From: Agapetus fuscipes | Lineage: Eukaryota > Arthropoda > Insecta > Trichoptera > Glossosomatidae | DNA length: 64,000 nt | Direction of reading: 5' to 3' | Assembly: GCA_951799405.1 (NCBI GenBank) | Contig: OX637341.1 | Location: 17,847,659-17,911,658, forward strand | Shown: positions 9,885-20,269 of the stretch, piece by piece | Layout: every line of letters begins with the position of its first letter | Numbering within the stretch: position 1 is the first letter of the stretch | The notes under the pieces: model-generated | What the model was told of the DNA's origin: nothing | Databases searched by the model: none | The model's input: only the letters and a program-made list of their open reading frames with translations | Made by a program: the position numbers and the translations under genes

Positions 9885-10110
9885 TATAATCTATAATCTA
9901 AGTTGCAAGGATTTATTCATTCAAAGCTCTCAGATGTATGCCACCAAACAAACACGTGTAGTTCGCGCTTACAAATGCTGATTGTGTACTTATAAATAAA
10001 ATCCAAACCTCAAATGAACATAAGCCCTGCAACTCTGGCCGACATTCCCTGAAACAGGGGTGACATTGGCAAAGTGAACCATTTTTTACAGTATGGGTGG
10101 TCAGCCTCAT
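9885..10110 (-). mobile_element. family A element (left duplicon)
   Basis: Minus-strand copy with ATTATAG-type tail at 9885. It ends at CAGCCTCAT without the final 25 bases, because unit X (10111-10216) follows directly. Confidence 0.85.
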
Positions 10111-10216
10111 CCTTTCGATTAAAAGCCTGTAGCGTTAACCAGCAGGTTGACCGGTCTTTAATTCCTCATTCCATGATTCTTTCTTCACAGATATTTCTGA
10201 GAAAGGTGCTATGTCG
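10111..10216. repeat. segmental duplication, unit X copy 1
   Basis: Contains AAAAGCCTGTAGCGTTAA and, at its end, TTTCTGAGAAAGGTGCTATG. Both blocks recur in the same order at 10467-10735, indicating that family A plus X was duplicated in tandem. Confidence 0.7.
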
Positions 10217-10464
10217 TATCTATAATCTATAATCTAAGTTGCAAAGATATATTAACTTTCAAATGCACGCCCCATAAACAGACACGTGTAAGTTCGCGCT
10301 TACAAATGCTGAATGTGTACCTACTTACAAATAGAAACCAAACCTCAAATGAACATAAACCCTGCACCTCTTGCCGACCTTTCCGGAAACAGGGGCGACA
10401 TTGGAAAAGTGAACCATTTTATAGTATGGGTGATCAGATTTATACCAACCTATAAGTCAAGGAA
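10217..10464 (-). mobile_element. family A element (right duplicon)
   Basis: Full-length minus-strand copy, ending AAGTCAAGGAA on the plus strand, with ATTATAG-type tail. Confidence 0.88.
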
Positions 10465-10735
10465 TACTACCTTCCGATCAAAAGCCTGTAGCGTTAATCA
10501 TCAGACTGACAGTGGGAAGACCACGAGCAAGATGGCTGGATGGAGTGGTGGCGGATTGCCGTGCAGTGGGAATGTGGGACTGGAGGAGGAAGACGTTGGA
10601 TAGACAGCGCTGGCAGCGGTTGCTGAGGGAGGCCAAGACCCACCCCGGGTTGTCGTGCCAATGATGATGATGATGATGATGATGCATGATTATTCCTTCC
10701 AAGATGTTTCTAAGAAAGGTGCTATGTCTTCTCGA
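10465..10735. repeat. segmental duplication, unit X copy 2, split by a LINE end
   Basis: The X blocks are at 10467-10505 and 10684-10735. A LINE 3' end occupies the interval between them. Confidence 0.7.
10506..10684 (+). mobile_element. non-LTR retrotransposon 3' end with (ATG)n tail
   Basis: One frame ends RWQRLLREAKTHPGLSCQ-stop, a recognisable LINE C-terminus, followed at once by eight ATG/TGA repeats. Upstream reading is broken between frames. The same terminus occurs at 20640-20785. Confidence 0.75.
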
Positions 10736-10945
10736 GCTTTGTATTATTTTTCAAGTTGGAAATCAGCACAATGTTTAATATCTTTTCCACAATCATTTTT
10801 TGTTCAGTGCTTCTTATTAAATTTTCGGACTACCGCGCATACTTGTGGGCGTGTACGGTTAATATGCCCGCCTCGCATGTAGGTACCAAAAAATACAGTA
10901 GTTGCTCTTGCCGGGTTAAAGAATAAATATAAATAATAATCTGTA

Positions 10946-11684
10946 CCTTAGAGCATAAACAACGGTAGTCACATTTAGTGAAATGTGTAGGAGACGAGTT
11001 TTAGTGAAAATGTGCACTTTTTTAAACCATCATAACTTCTAAAATAGACGAGATATTTTTGATCTGTAAAAACTGTTTATCTTCTTTTATCGATATTTAT
11101 TTAATGTGAAATAATGTGAACAACGTATGTGGAACTTCCGTGGTTTATGCTCGCACTTTTATGTGCATCCCATATTTATTACACTTTACATCTATAGATA
11201 TATCCGTCCGGTCGATAGCTCAGTTGGTAGAGTGCTTGCATTCCATGCCGAAAGCTCGGGTTCGAATCTCACCGAGGGTGTCAGAAATGATTTCCCGTTT
11301 CGGTGTTTATTTCAAACCCTAAAATAAATACCGGCAAGGTTTACTCAGCCTTCACAAGAAATGAGTACCAGCACTCTCGGGAGCTGGGAAACCTCCACTT
11401 CAAATGAAGTGGTTGGCGTAAGGCCGGCCCCCTTACCTGTAAAAATAAATAGGTTCAACTCGCCACATGCGACCCCTTCGGGGATAACGCGGCAAGAAGT
11501 TACACTAAATGTGTAGCTTAGTTGCGTTTATATGGATATTTTATATAGATAGATAGATATCTCAGTAACTATGAGTCCGAGGACTCCAATATTTTTACCA
11601 CTTATAGAACAGCTAATTATTAGAATTTCTGCATCATTAACTCAGAAACACAAAAAGTGGACTTCCGTTGTTTATGCTCTAAGG
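10946..11684. mobile_element. TA-flanked TIR element containing a SINE
   Basis: The terminal inverted repeats CCTTAGAGCATAAACAACGG start at 10946 and, reversed, end at 11684. TA lies on both outer sides (10944-10945 and 11685-11686), as expected for a Tc1/mariner-type target duplication. Removing the nested SINE-C leaves about 410 bp without coding capacity, that is, a MITE. A third partial copy of the TIR lies near 11130-11156. Confidence 0.75.
11208..11530 (+). mobile_element. SINE-C, full length
   Basis: tRNA-like head with A box TAGCTCAGTTGG (11215) and B box GGTTCGAATCT (11259). Body contains ATGATTTCCCGTTTCGGTGT, AATGAGTACCAGC and CTTCGGGGATAACGC, ending near GTGTAGCTTAGTTGCG. It is followed by a short TAGA repeat. 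It is nested in the TA-flanked MITE. Confidence 0.9.
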
Positions 11685-11917
11685 TACGTATATGCAAGCG
11701 GCCAGATTAAGCAGAGATAAAGCGAAATTAATTAACGTTGAATTCTTTATTAAACACGTCATGCTGCGCACTTTATTTTCGCGTAGAGCAACAATTATCT
11801 GAAGTAAATTTTAATGTAAGGGAAAGATTTTGCATATAAGTGCTTGCCTGCCTATCTTTGCGAATTTAAAAAGGGAAATATTTGTATGCATATTATACTC
11901 ACTTCTCTGCCAATCCC

Positions 11918-12310
11918 AACTCATGATGTTGATGAGTTGAAGTTTCTTAAGAGTGCCGTTTCCTGATACAGTCACTCCGAGGGAAAATGTGCAAATGATG
12001 CCAAATGATTGTTTGTCTTTGGTGCATTTCGTAACTTTCCATGGTCCTCTAGATATAAGTATCTCACATGATGAAGCAAGTGATTCCAGGGCAGAGGATC
12101 AGCAACTGCAAATGCCCGCTCTCCAAGCACAGTTTCTACTCTTCTTACTGGTTCTTTAATCTGTCGCTTGGCTTCGGTTTCTGCCAAGCGCAGTGTTAGA
12201 CTTTTTTTGCCAAAGCCAACTGGCTGGATTAGATCAGCGAAGTATTTAGATTTTTTTCTAAAAAGAGCTTTTTGGACCATCGAGCACACCTGTGACCAAA
12301 GGTCCATCTA
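11918..12310 (-). mobile_element. CR1/L2-type LINE, 3' end
   Basis: Minus-strand C-terminal frame with KSKYFADLIQPVGFGKKSLT, LGERAFAVADPLPWNHL and KLRNAPKTNNHLASFA. It is a diverged relative of the copy at 5116-5556 and ends in a CATCA-containing 3' UTR near 11918. Confidence 0.8.
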
Positions 12311-12580
12311 GTCATATATAAATGTGATCCTCACATGAATTGACATAAACAAAAATTTGACGTCACACGGCCGGGTTGCTAGGGAAATATTTAATAAAAC
12401 AAATATTTTCTTAATTGATTGTAGCGGCATTTATTGAGTAATCCTTCATCTTACTAGATTCCAAATATTTTATTATTGGTGTCTGAGGACCGTAGTTCCA
12501 GACCATTGTGACGTTAGTCCGCCCAGAAAAAAATCCAATTTAAAATTTTTGCTCGATTCATTGGACCATGCTTGGAAAAA
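12311..12580. repeat. dispersed repeat I, copy 1
   Basis: Shares GGGTTGCTAGGGAAA, ACAAATATTT, GTCCGCCCAGAAAAAA and AATTTAAAATTTTTG-type blocks, in the same order, with 14440-14860. Class unknown. Confidence 0.4.
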
Positions 12581-12660
12581 TAATGGGGTTATCTATAGCG
12601 ACAAAACAAGCTTGCAGAAGGTTTTTCAAGTGTGATTCAAACAAAAGATAAATCATTCTT
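12581..12660 (+). mobile_element. SINE-B tail remnant
   Basis: Retains TAGCGACAAAACAAGCTTGC and a GTGTGATTCAAACAAAAGAT block, corresponding to the type 1 tail. Confidence 0.45.
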
Positions 12661-13200
12661 AAATGTATTTCTTTATTAATGTGTCTTACTCTAAAGATAA
12701 CAGATGTCACAACTTTTTTTCTAGAATTTATAATAAAAGGCAGGATGTGTGAATGATCAGTGTATTGCCTGGTAGATATAGAAAAACTTGTACGCCATTT
12801 TGTGATTTAACGTGAAGTTTTCATTATGTAATTTGCATACGATAGCCGTATATGCGGGGAGAGAATTATTTCATTCTGCAGTAATGGCTGGTGTATAATA
12901 ATTAGATAGATAAGCTTGTCTATGGATGGAGAGTAAAACATTATGTCATTCATTTTAATATCTTATTAATGTATGGCAATAGCGCTTAATTGAACGCAGC
13001 TAAGGTGCAACTCCTCGTCTTGATTTGATTAACTTCACAGGTGAAGGAGTCAGCCTTACACCAACCGCTCAACTTAAAGTGGTATCATTCTGCCACTTAG
13101 ATTACTCTATTGCTTAACGCCTATTCTTCATTTAATTAATTTATTGAAAATCTTAAAAAAATGCATTTTTCCTTAATTTTATGGAACATTGTTAAACTAA
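12661..13200. other. unassigned AT-rich sequence
   Basis: No gene or repeat recognised. Confidence 0.4.
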
Positions 13201-13973
13201 TCGAATCTAAGTTGCAAAGATATGTTACATTAGAGATTCACATTACACGCATTCCCACAACCAGACACGTACAAGTTCGCGCTTGCCCATGCCTCATGTG
13301 AACCTACAACATTACCTACATACTTCTACAACGTTACTTATGAATGCTTTTTAATTGTTGTATTGTTATGTAAATATGAAATTTAAATACTTAAAATAAG
13401 TATGTATTATTATAGTATTGTATAGTTATAGGAATTCTGTATTGTATTGTGTGGGTAGGAATCATTGAATAAAAATACTTGAAGCATCGAGAAATAATGA
13501 TTACTACGCCTTTCTGGAACTGTCTAGCGAATATGGATCTGGATTGTACTGTTTTGAAGAGAATAAGAAGGGTGCGAGTTGCTTGCAGAGCCAGTATCTT
13601 ACGAGCTTTACAACTACATACATTTAACCAAAACCAGTGAACAGAAACCAAGTGTAATGGAATAGTCGAGACTACCTTTTACCTTTGTGAAAATAAATTA
13701 TTAAAAGTGTAAAAATAAACAACTGTATAAGAAGACCAGTATTTTTAATTGAAAGACTTTTGAACCCTAAATTCGTAACAGTATGTATTAGGTTTGGCCT
13801 GTCATGTGTGAAAATAAATCTATCTATCTATCTATCTAACATAAAAACCAAATCTCAAATGGACAAACACCCTGCACTCTGCCGTCCTTCCCTAAAACAG
13901 GGGTGACATTGGCAAAGTGAACCATTCTTACAGCATGGGTGGTCAGCCGCATACCAACCTATAAGTCAAGGAA
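13201..13973 (-). mobile_element. family A element, split by a retroposon
   Basis: The 3' half lies at 13201-13312 and the 5' half at 13838-13973, together making one full-length copy of the CGAACTTGTACGTGTCTGG sub-type. AACAT flanks the insert on both sides (13308-13312 and 13838-13842). Confidence 0.88.
13313..13837 (+). mobile_element. 525-bp retroposon with (TCTA)n tail
   Basis: It lies precisely within a family A copy, with a 5-bp AACAT duplication and a 3' AAATAAATCTATCTATCTAT tail, the hallmarks of LINE-type insertion. No reverse-transcriptase motif is visible, so it may be the 3' UTR of a 5'-truncated LINE or a SINE. Confidence 0.65.
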
Positions 13974-14017
13974 AAAAAAATGGCGTGATTTTATTCTGAC
14001 AAAAAAGTACAAACTTG

Positions 14018-14275
14018 ACGGGTTGGTAGTCTAGTAGTTAACGCTACGGACTCAAAAGGCTTTGAGTTCAACTCTACGAAAAGCAAAAAAGATTAAACAT
14101 TCAAAATATGTTCAGCACTTTGTTCTTCATTGCAGGCCTGTCCAACCTTAGAGCAACTGGGTCTTGCTTGAGAATTGGCGCTTTCGTAAGCGAGAAATAA
14201 GCTTACAGAGGGCTCTTGAGGTGTGATGTACACAAAAACTCGCAGAACTCGCCAAATCATCGTAATACTTTATTA
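14018..14275 (+). mobile_element. SINE-B, diverged, tail type 1
   Basis: Decayed head (GGTTGGTAGTCTAGTAGTTA), body GGGTCTTGCTTGAGAATTGG and tail AGAGGGCTCTTGAGGTGTGA, ending in TTTATTATTATG. Confidence 0.75.
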
Positions 14276-14399
14276 TTATGACATCCTCATACTAAGTAGT
14301 TATTTTTTTCAGTTAAAAGCTACCTTAACTATTTTTTAAACAGAATATGCAAAGTGAAACTAAAAACATAAATTATTTGAGACACTGGTTTGAAGTATG

Positions 14400-14870
14400 T
14401 AGATTAATGGACTCAGCGCAAATTCTATCGACAAAAAAATTGTGACGTCGATTACAAGTTGCTAGGGAAAAGACAAACAAATATTTATGTTTAATTATGT
14501 ATTTATGTAAAAAAAACAAGCACAATTTAATTTACTAATGGCGGTATTCACCATTGCCATGTGAATGCTTAAGTTTTGCTAAGGAAAAATTTCTAGTAAG
14601 TATCGAAATAGTATACGAAATAATATTACGTACTAGGAATTTTTCCTTATCAAAACTTAAACGTTCAGATGGCAATGGTGAATACCGCCATAAGTCTAGG
14701 ATAACACTTATATTTTGTTATGGGTTGCTAATTTGATAGTTACATGGAGGTGTCTTGTGACATATTATGTAGTGACATAGAGGTGTTACGTTTGCCCGCC
14801 AAGAAAAAAGATCAATTTTAAAATTTGTTCCAAGCCCATTCGAAATCAAAGATAATATTATTTTATACAG
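14400..14870. repeat. dispersed repeat I, copy 2, interrupted by a MITE
   Basis: Blocks shared with 12330-12560 lie on either side of the Harbinger MITE at 14539-14690. Confidence 0.4.
14539..14690. mobile_element. PIF/Harbinger-type MITE
   Basis: A 152-bp element whose two halves are inverted repeats of about 65 bp starting TGGCGGTATTCACCATTGCC. It is flanked by the trinucleotide TAA on both sides (14536-14538 and 14691-14693), the typical PIF/Harbinger target duplication. The GGCGGTATTCAC end resembles the CCCGTATTCAC end of the larger Harbinger derivative at 62766. Confidence 0.85.
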
Positions 14871-15189
14871 ATACATATTATACGTTACAAGTGAGTTAAT
14901 ATCAATCATTAAACTTACATTATGATGGCTACAGTTGATTGAGGGTAACCTTTCACACTGGGTGTGATGAAGATGGGCAAGTGGAAGAAACAGAGGCTGA
15001 GGAAGCTGGAGATAATGTTGATTCGATACCGCCCATTTCATAAATAATTAAAATACCAGAGAGCTTGTGCAATCGACTACCGTACGCGGCACCAGAACGT
15101 GTTCCCGAAAACATATCGACGGTTAAAAGGTAGTAGGGCATAAGCGACTTTTTGGTCAAAAATGAGCTATGAATGCTATCCTACTTGAT

Positions 15190-15912
15190 TTTTTTTGCTC
15201 TTTCTAATGCGCTAACTCCCATAGCTCTAAAATGATTTTTGTGTTGTTTATGCCCAAGCAAACAACTGCGTTTTTGGAGTATGGTTTTGCGTCAACTCCC
15301 ATAGCTCTACGATGATTTTTGTTGTTCATGCCCAAAAAAATGTAATTTGTCATGTATGTTCCTTGACTTATAGGTTGTTATGCGGCTGACCACCCATAAT
15401 ATAAAAATTGGTTCACTTTGTTTCATTGGTCACCCCTGTTTCAGGGAAGGACGGCAAGAGTTGCAAGGCTTATGTTCATTTGAGATTGGGTTTTTATATT
15501 GTAGGTCCACATGCGGCATGTGTTAGCGCGAAATTATACATATCTGCTTGTGGGAATGCATTTGGTATAAATCTTACATGATATATATCTTTGCAGCTTA
15601 GATTAGATTAGATTTGATTAGATGCCCAAACAAAAAAAATGCATTTTCGAAGTATGTTTTTGGTGTAGCCGACAATATTTTGTCCTTTTTTGTCCTAAAG
15701 GCGCTTGTGACACAAAAAAATTGTAAAACATCGTAAGGCCACATTAACAGGAATGCCAATAAATGCCTTTATTTTTTCAATTTAGATCTGTTTTGATTTT
15801 AACTGTATGATAAAAAATAAAAAAGTTTTGTCATTGTTTTGCAATATCAAACTTTAAATTGCTCTCCTGAACAATTTAGTTTATATCGCTTATGCTCTAC
15901 CGCCTTCAACCG
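15190..15912 (+). repeat. dispersed repeat D, with internal duplication and family A insertion
   Basis: A repeat shared in reverse with 20270-20572: blocks GCCCAAGCAAACAACTGCG, TTGTCCTAAAGGCGCTTGTG, ATTGCTCTCCTGAACAATTT and CGCTTATGC. In this copy the first about 100 bases (CTCCCATAGCTCTA...TGCCCAA) are present twice, and family A separates the second from the rest. Class unknown. Confidence 0.65.
15359..15623 (+). mobile_element. family A element, full length, tail unit TTAGA
   Basis: Starts exactly TTCCTTGACTTATAGGTTG. It is the GTAGGTCCACATGCGGCATG sub-type and ends TTAGATTAGATTAGATTTGA. Inserted into repeat D. Confidence 0.92.
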
Positions 15913-16378
15913 TCCATATTTTTTTAATAATATCTTGAATATTAATTAAATTTGAGGCAAATGATTAATCAAGTCTGATAATTTAGTCTGGAATCGATTA
16001 ACGCAGAAGACGATTCTCTCCGAGCGGGTGCATTAACATATTTTAATTTAAATTAATTAAGAAGAGATATTTTTATTAAATTTAATTAAAATTTGGGATT
16101 ACGGATTTGAATGAATTGCACCAAGACGACAGCAAACTAGTGGTTGACATTTACAATTCAATATTGGAAGGTAGCGGGTTTATATTTCATCAGAACCCCA
16201 AAAAAAAAATATTTGTTTTTGAATTTTTTATCAATTTTAGGGTACGAAACGCAGCCGCCTTATGTTTTGATTACAAGTTTACCACCTTTAATAGCAGATT
16301 TGTGTAAAAACAAAACGGAAAATCATGCCTGTTACTCTCAAAGAAATTTAACTCAAGTCCTCTGGCTTCTATAATGTA
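15913..16378. other. unassigned AT-rich sequence
   Basis: No gene or repeat recognised. Confidence 0.4.
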
Positions 16379-16604
16379 TTATTTAAGTTGCTACATTAAA
16401 GATTCATATTCAATGCATTTCCATAGCATACACGTAAGAATTTGTTAATGACGCATGTGAACTTACAACATAAAAACCCTATCTCAAATGAACATAAGTC
16501 CTGCAACTCTTGCCGACTTTTACTGAAACAGGGGTGACATTGGCAAGTGAACTATTTTTTACAGTTTGGGCTGTCAGCCTCATACCAACCTATAAGTCAC
16601 GGAA
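16379..16604 (-). mobile_element. family A element, diverged
   Basis: Minus-strand copy from TTCCGTGACTTATAGG (ending at 16604) to a decayed 3' end near 16379 that lacks the tandem tail. Confidence 0.8.
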
Positions 16605-17290
16605 TTGGCTTTTTCATTTTTTTTCAACAAAACTTCAAGGAAGCTCATGGATCCTGAGGTGAGGCTGTCGGGCTTTATTTTTACTTTATTTCTTAACATC
16701 TCACAGTTGAGCGTTGACTTATAGGCATCTCATTAGTGACTCATTCTGGAGACAAGACCTCTCACAGTTCTCATCAAGATCATCTTCATCAACATACTTC
16801 ACGCTGAAGAAGCGCATCGTAGAAATAGGCGAAACGTACGGAAGCTCCAGCTCCCACAGACCACGGCAACAGATCCCGAAAAACACCACTCCAGCATCAT
16901 CAGCCGGCCGTGTAAGCCTAAAATTTTTACTCTCCAAAATCGCCAAACGGATCTGATGTTCCATCTTTTTCTTTGATGTTAAACGATGACTAGTTCCTAG
17001 TTACTAGTTCCTTACATTTTTCTCTCGCAACTGAATCAAGAGTCACACTTGAATGAGTAAGCGAGTGCTTAGTGTGCGGCTGACTCTGAATAACAGTGTC
17101 TGAGTGTTTTGGAGTACAAAGCCGCGTAACTCAAGTAAGTATTACATGTTAGTACTCTTGATAAACAACGGCGTTAATAAACTAACATAAAGCAGGGACG
17201 TAACCAAAAAGTTAAAATCTAAATAATAAAAAAAGTGTATAGAAAGTTCTCCGATAAATAAAATCTTGTTTTAGTAAGTCTTCTTTTAGA
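16605..17290. other. unassigned sequence with one PLE-like hairpin
   Basis: At 16800-16845 the string CTGAAGAAGCGC followed by AATAGGCGAAACGT resembles the hairpin seen in Penelope-like terminal repeats elsewhere in the window. The rest is unrecognised. Confidence 0.3.
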
Positions 17291-17476
17291 AGTAACTGTG
17301 TCGCGTCGCCGTTTCGCTACAGGTGGCTGGAACCTCAGCAGAGCTGCCTCCATTTATCTCTATCCTTACATACCTGTTTCAATTCATTCATATCCATTAC
17401 CTTTTGTGATACGTTTTCTTCTTTTACTCGTTCATTCATTGAATATCCCATTATTTCACAATCTCCTCAAGTCTTC
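17291..17476 (-). mobile_element. LINE C-terminus fragment (CKDRKKWR family)
   Basis: On the plus strand CGTCGCCGTTTCGCTACAGG, GCTGCCTCCATTT and CCTTACATACCT match the 3' end of the copy at 61195-61523, with frameshifts. Confidence 0.65.
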
Positions 17477-17550
17477 TTCAGAAATATTTGTGAGAAGGAA
17501 AATAAATATTTATTTTGTATGGTATTTGGATAATACATTTATATTGAAGC

Positions 17551-17762
17551 AATCTAATCTAATATAATCTAATCTAAGTTGCAAAGATATGTTACATTGG
17601 AGATTCACATTACATGCATTCTCACAACCAGACACGTACAAGTTCGCGCTTGCACATGCCTCATGTAAACCAACAACATAAAAACCATATCTCAAAAGGA
17701 CATACACCCTGCAACTCTTGCTGTCCTTCCCTGATATAGGGGTGACATTGGCAAAGTGAACC
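17551..17762 (-). mobile_element. family A element, 5'-truncated, tail unit TTAGA
   Basis: Minus-strand copy with a long AATCTAATCTAATATAATCT-type tail. It stops at GGTTCACTTTGCC, lacking the first about 45 bases. Confidence 0.85.
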
Positions 17763-18234
17763 AAAAACCAAAAAGATAATAAGCAGAAAAGTTGACGGGT
17801 AAAGGCTCAAGGACGCCAAAGGACATACCTGAAGGAAGTTCAACACTTAACCAATGTTTAGAACTGCAGCACCTAAAGTGAAAAACAGAGGCTTAAGACA
17901 AATCGTACTACAAAAATGGTATCGAAAAGTTGAAAGATCGCTATAATCGCTATATCGTCCTCGAAGGCAACTATGTTGTATAATATAATAAATTTGAATT
18001 TTGTCAGCAAAAAGTTTTTTTCTTAGGACAAAGATTTATTTACCCAACTGTTAGCTATAATAATAATCAGTTTTTGATAATGGCGCGTCAAAGAAAATGA
18101 CTTTCTTGTCACCATTAGCAAAGATCGGTACATAAAATCCTATTTTTACTTTTGATAGTAAACCTCCAAATAGGAAGCTATAGTTCTTTATTTTTAATCG
18201 TTTGCGTAGTTTCTTCAGCTACTTCTATCTTCAG
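17763..18234. other. unassigned sequence
   Basis: No gene or repeat recognised. Confidence 0.4.
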
Positions 18235-18425
18235 TCTTTCTTTGTGTTTGTATATACATACTTTCGACTTGCTTACGTCATTTTCAGGAAGACACTCGAA
18301 ATGACGGAAGGAAGTCGAAAGTACTCGAGGTAAGATAAATGCTCAACCTGTGAAACTAAAACTCTGTGTCTTAAAAAATATATATATTGTCTCATAAAAA
18401 TTAATTTTCACTGTGTAGACACACA
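18235..18425 (+). mobile_element. Penelope-like terminal repeat with fold-back
   Basis: Contains GAAGTCGAAAGTACTCGAGG, a CTCAACCTGTGAAACTAAAA block and a 3' end ATTTTCACTGTGTAGACAC, all shared with the Penelope-like 3' region at 28830-28970. TACTTTCGACTT (18268) pairs with AAGTCGAAAGTA (18318), forming a fold-back. Confidence 0.6.
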
Positions 18426-18430
18426 TTGCC

Positions 18431-18592
18431 CATCCAGGCTTACAGCACCTGGGTCTTGCTTGAGTATTGGCGCTTTGTAGCGATGACCAAGCTCGTTCAC
18501 CTCTGCGGTACTACAATAAGTGTCATAAACCTCTAGAGTCTCTAGAATCTTGGGAGTTTCCCGCACAGGATTTCTTAAAAAAAAAAAAACTC
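18431..18592 (+). mobile_element. SINE-B, 5'-truncated, tail type 2
   Basis: Body from CAGCACCTGGGTCTTGCTTG through GTAGCGATGACCAAGC, CACCTCTGCGG, CTCTAGAGTCTCTAG and CCCGCACAGGATTTC, then poly-A. Confidence 0.85.
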
Positions 18593-19079
18593 TTAAAAAT
18601 TAAAGACAGATTTACATCCCATTTTGTTTTCTTAACCCTCTTCTCCCCTTAATCTTTCCTTCAGAGATAAGATAGTTTTTTTTATTTTTCTTAGAGAAAT
18701 GGAATTTAATAATAGGAAGGCTCTGTTACGCCTTTGTCGCAGCCTCTGCCTCGAGATGGCCCGCCATAGCCGTAAGATTTTTAATTAAAGTTTGACATGA
18801 GAGATTTCACCTAATTGATCCGATCGATCCGCGCCCGGCATACCTCTTCCCCGGCACATGGGTGTAAATTAAAAACATATCTCGGGCCCATATCTCAGTC
18901 GGCCGGGTTCATTACCATAAATAAATTAATTCGTCATTAGCATATATAATTATCGGGTTTCGCTTCTTACCTACCGTCGACTTAATTATTTTTCTCGTCT
19001 TGTCTTCAGGCGGTGCGGTGTTTCACACACCCTGTAGATGTCTACTGCTTTACTATGGCCGCAATTACAATCAATTGTT
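18593..19079. other. unassigned, moderately GC-rich sequence
   Basis: The interval 18720-18990 is locally GC-richer (CTCGAGATGGCCCGCCATAG, GATCCGCGCCCGGCATACC) with no frame longer than 60 codons. It could be a conserved non-coding element or an old exon; nothing in the sequence decides. Confidence 0.3.
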
Positions 19080-19555
19080 GAACATATGTGTGTCGAAAAA
19101 AGTAAGCTTTGTATTGCCGCACTACAGAACGCTGCAGCTAGACTTATATATGGGGCTGCAAAGTCCTGCCACATCACTCCTCACCTTCAAGCTCTGCATT
19201 GGCTGAAAATCCCTCAGAGGATCACCTTCAAAGTCGGCTTGCTCACCTTTAAAGCACTACGTGGGAGTGCTCCGGGGTACCTGATGGAGCTGGTGTCTCC
19301 AGCAACTACAACCTCGCGCGGACACACACTGAGGTCAGCTGCATCAAGAAGCAGCTGCAAGAAGGCCCCGCACTGTGTTTGGAGACAGGGCATTCAAGGC
19401 GGCCGCTCCAATAACTTGGAATGCTATTCCCGCCTCACTGTTTAAAAGACGTCTCAAGACTCACCTCTTCGTCCAATCATATAGACAAACGCCTGTGCAG
19501 TAACACACTGTCATAAAAGGCGCTATATATATTTTTTATTAATAATAATAGTAAT
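19080..19555 (+). mobile_element. CR1/L2-type LINE, 3' end
   Basis: C-terminal polyprotein remnant: KLCIAALQNAAARLIYGAAK, LHWLKIPQRITFK, ALRGSAPGYLMEL, then, in a shifted frame, NHIDKRLCSN-like sequence. It is followed by the GGCGCTATATATATTTT box and an AATAATAATAGTAAT tail typical of CR1/L2. At least one frameshift lies near 19360. Confidence 0.85.
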
Positions 19556-19629
19556 ATGTCAGACTAAGATTGGGCACGGACAGTATTTGGATGGGTAACC
19601 GCTCAGGTACACCGCGTGTCGTTGGCATC
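19556..19629 (+). pseudogene. 5S rRNA 3'-half fragment
   Basis: GGATGGGTAACCGCTCAGG, CACCGCGTGTCGTTGGCAT and GGGCACGGACAGTATTTGG closely match the 3' half of insect 5S rRNA, including part of the internal control region. Only about 70 of 120 bases are present, with several changes. It abuts the SINE-B head at 19631 without a gap. Confidence 0.7.
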
Positions 19630-19630
19630 T

Positions 19631-19935
19631 TGGACCGGTCCGTAGTCCGTAGTGGCAACACTTCGGACTCGTAAATGGAAGGTTGTGGATTCGGATCCCG
19701 GCGGAGCACAAAAATATACCATTTATATTTCGAATGTGCTCTTCGCTGAGTTGAAAAATTCATAAACCTTCACCAAAGATCGGTCACTGAAAGGTCCATC
19801 CAACCTTACAACAGGATCTTGCTTGAGAATTGGCGCTTTCTACAGCGACGACCAAGCTCGCAAAGGGCTCTTGAGGTGTGATACACACAAAAACAGCGCT
19901 CACCAAATAAATCATCCTAATATTATTATTATTAA
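19631..19935 (+). mobile_element. SINE-B, full length, tail type 1
   Basis: Head TTGGACCGGTCCGTAGTCCG, B box GGATTCGGATCCC, intact body, type 1 tail and terminal TTATTATTATTA repeat. A 5S rRNA fragment lies directly upstream. Confidence 0.9.
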
Positions 19936-20029
19936 GATACAACCACTGGATTAAAGATGCGTATTGAGTAGGTTACAAATAACAACATATTTAATGCTTT
20001 GTTTTGTGTTTCCGGGTTTTGACCGTGGC

Positions 20030-20165
20030 CCATAGTTTTGTTCTTCTTGAGACTTCTTGAAGATTTCAGCTTACATTTTATCACCACTGTGTGTGACTTC
20101 TTCGGAGCTCTGCTCCCCTCAGCTGACGAAACGTAAGCTTAAGCCTTCAAGAAGTCTCAAGAATG
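20030..20165. repeat. hairpin repeat with GACGAAACGTAAGCTT
   Basis: GAGACTTCTTGAAG (20050) is the inverse of CTTCAAGAAGTCTC (20146), and CTGACGAAACGTAAGCTTA lies in the second arm. It resembles the fold-back terminal repeats elsewhere in the window. Family A follows. Confidence 0.45.
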
Positions 20166-20262
20166 AAATAAACACCTGCAACTTTTACCGATGTTCCCTG
20201 AAACAGGGGTGACATTGGCAAAGTGAACCATTTTGCACAGTATGGGTAGTCAGCCTCATATC
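20166..20262 (-). mobile_element. family A element, 5' third only
   Basis: Minus-strand CACCCCTGTTTCAGGGAACA to GAGGCTGAC segment only; the 3' two thirds are missing. Confidence 0.75.
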
Positions 20263-20269
20263 ATCATCC

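Noticed and set aside
10655..10702. Poly-Met/poly-His open frames
   Set aside because: They are the (ATG)n tail of a LINE insertion read in two directions.
16714..16964. Overlapping 80-codon frames on both strands
   Set aside because: No recognised motif; the region has PLE-like hairpin words and no other support.
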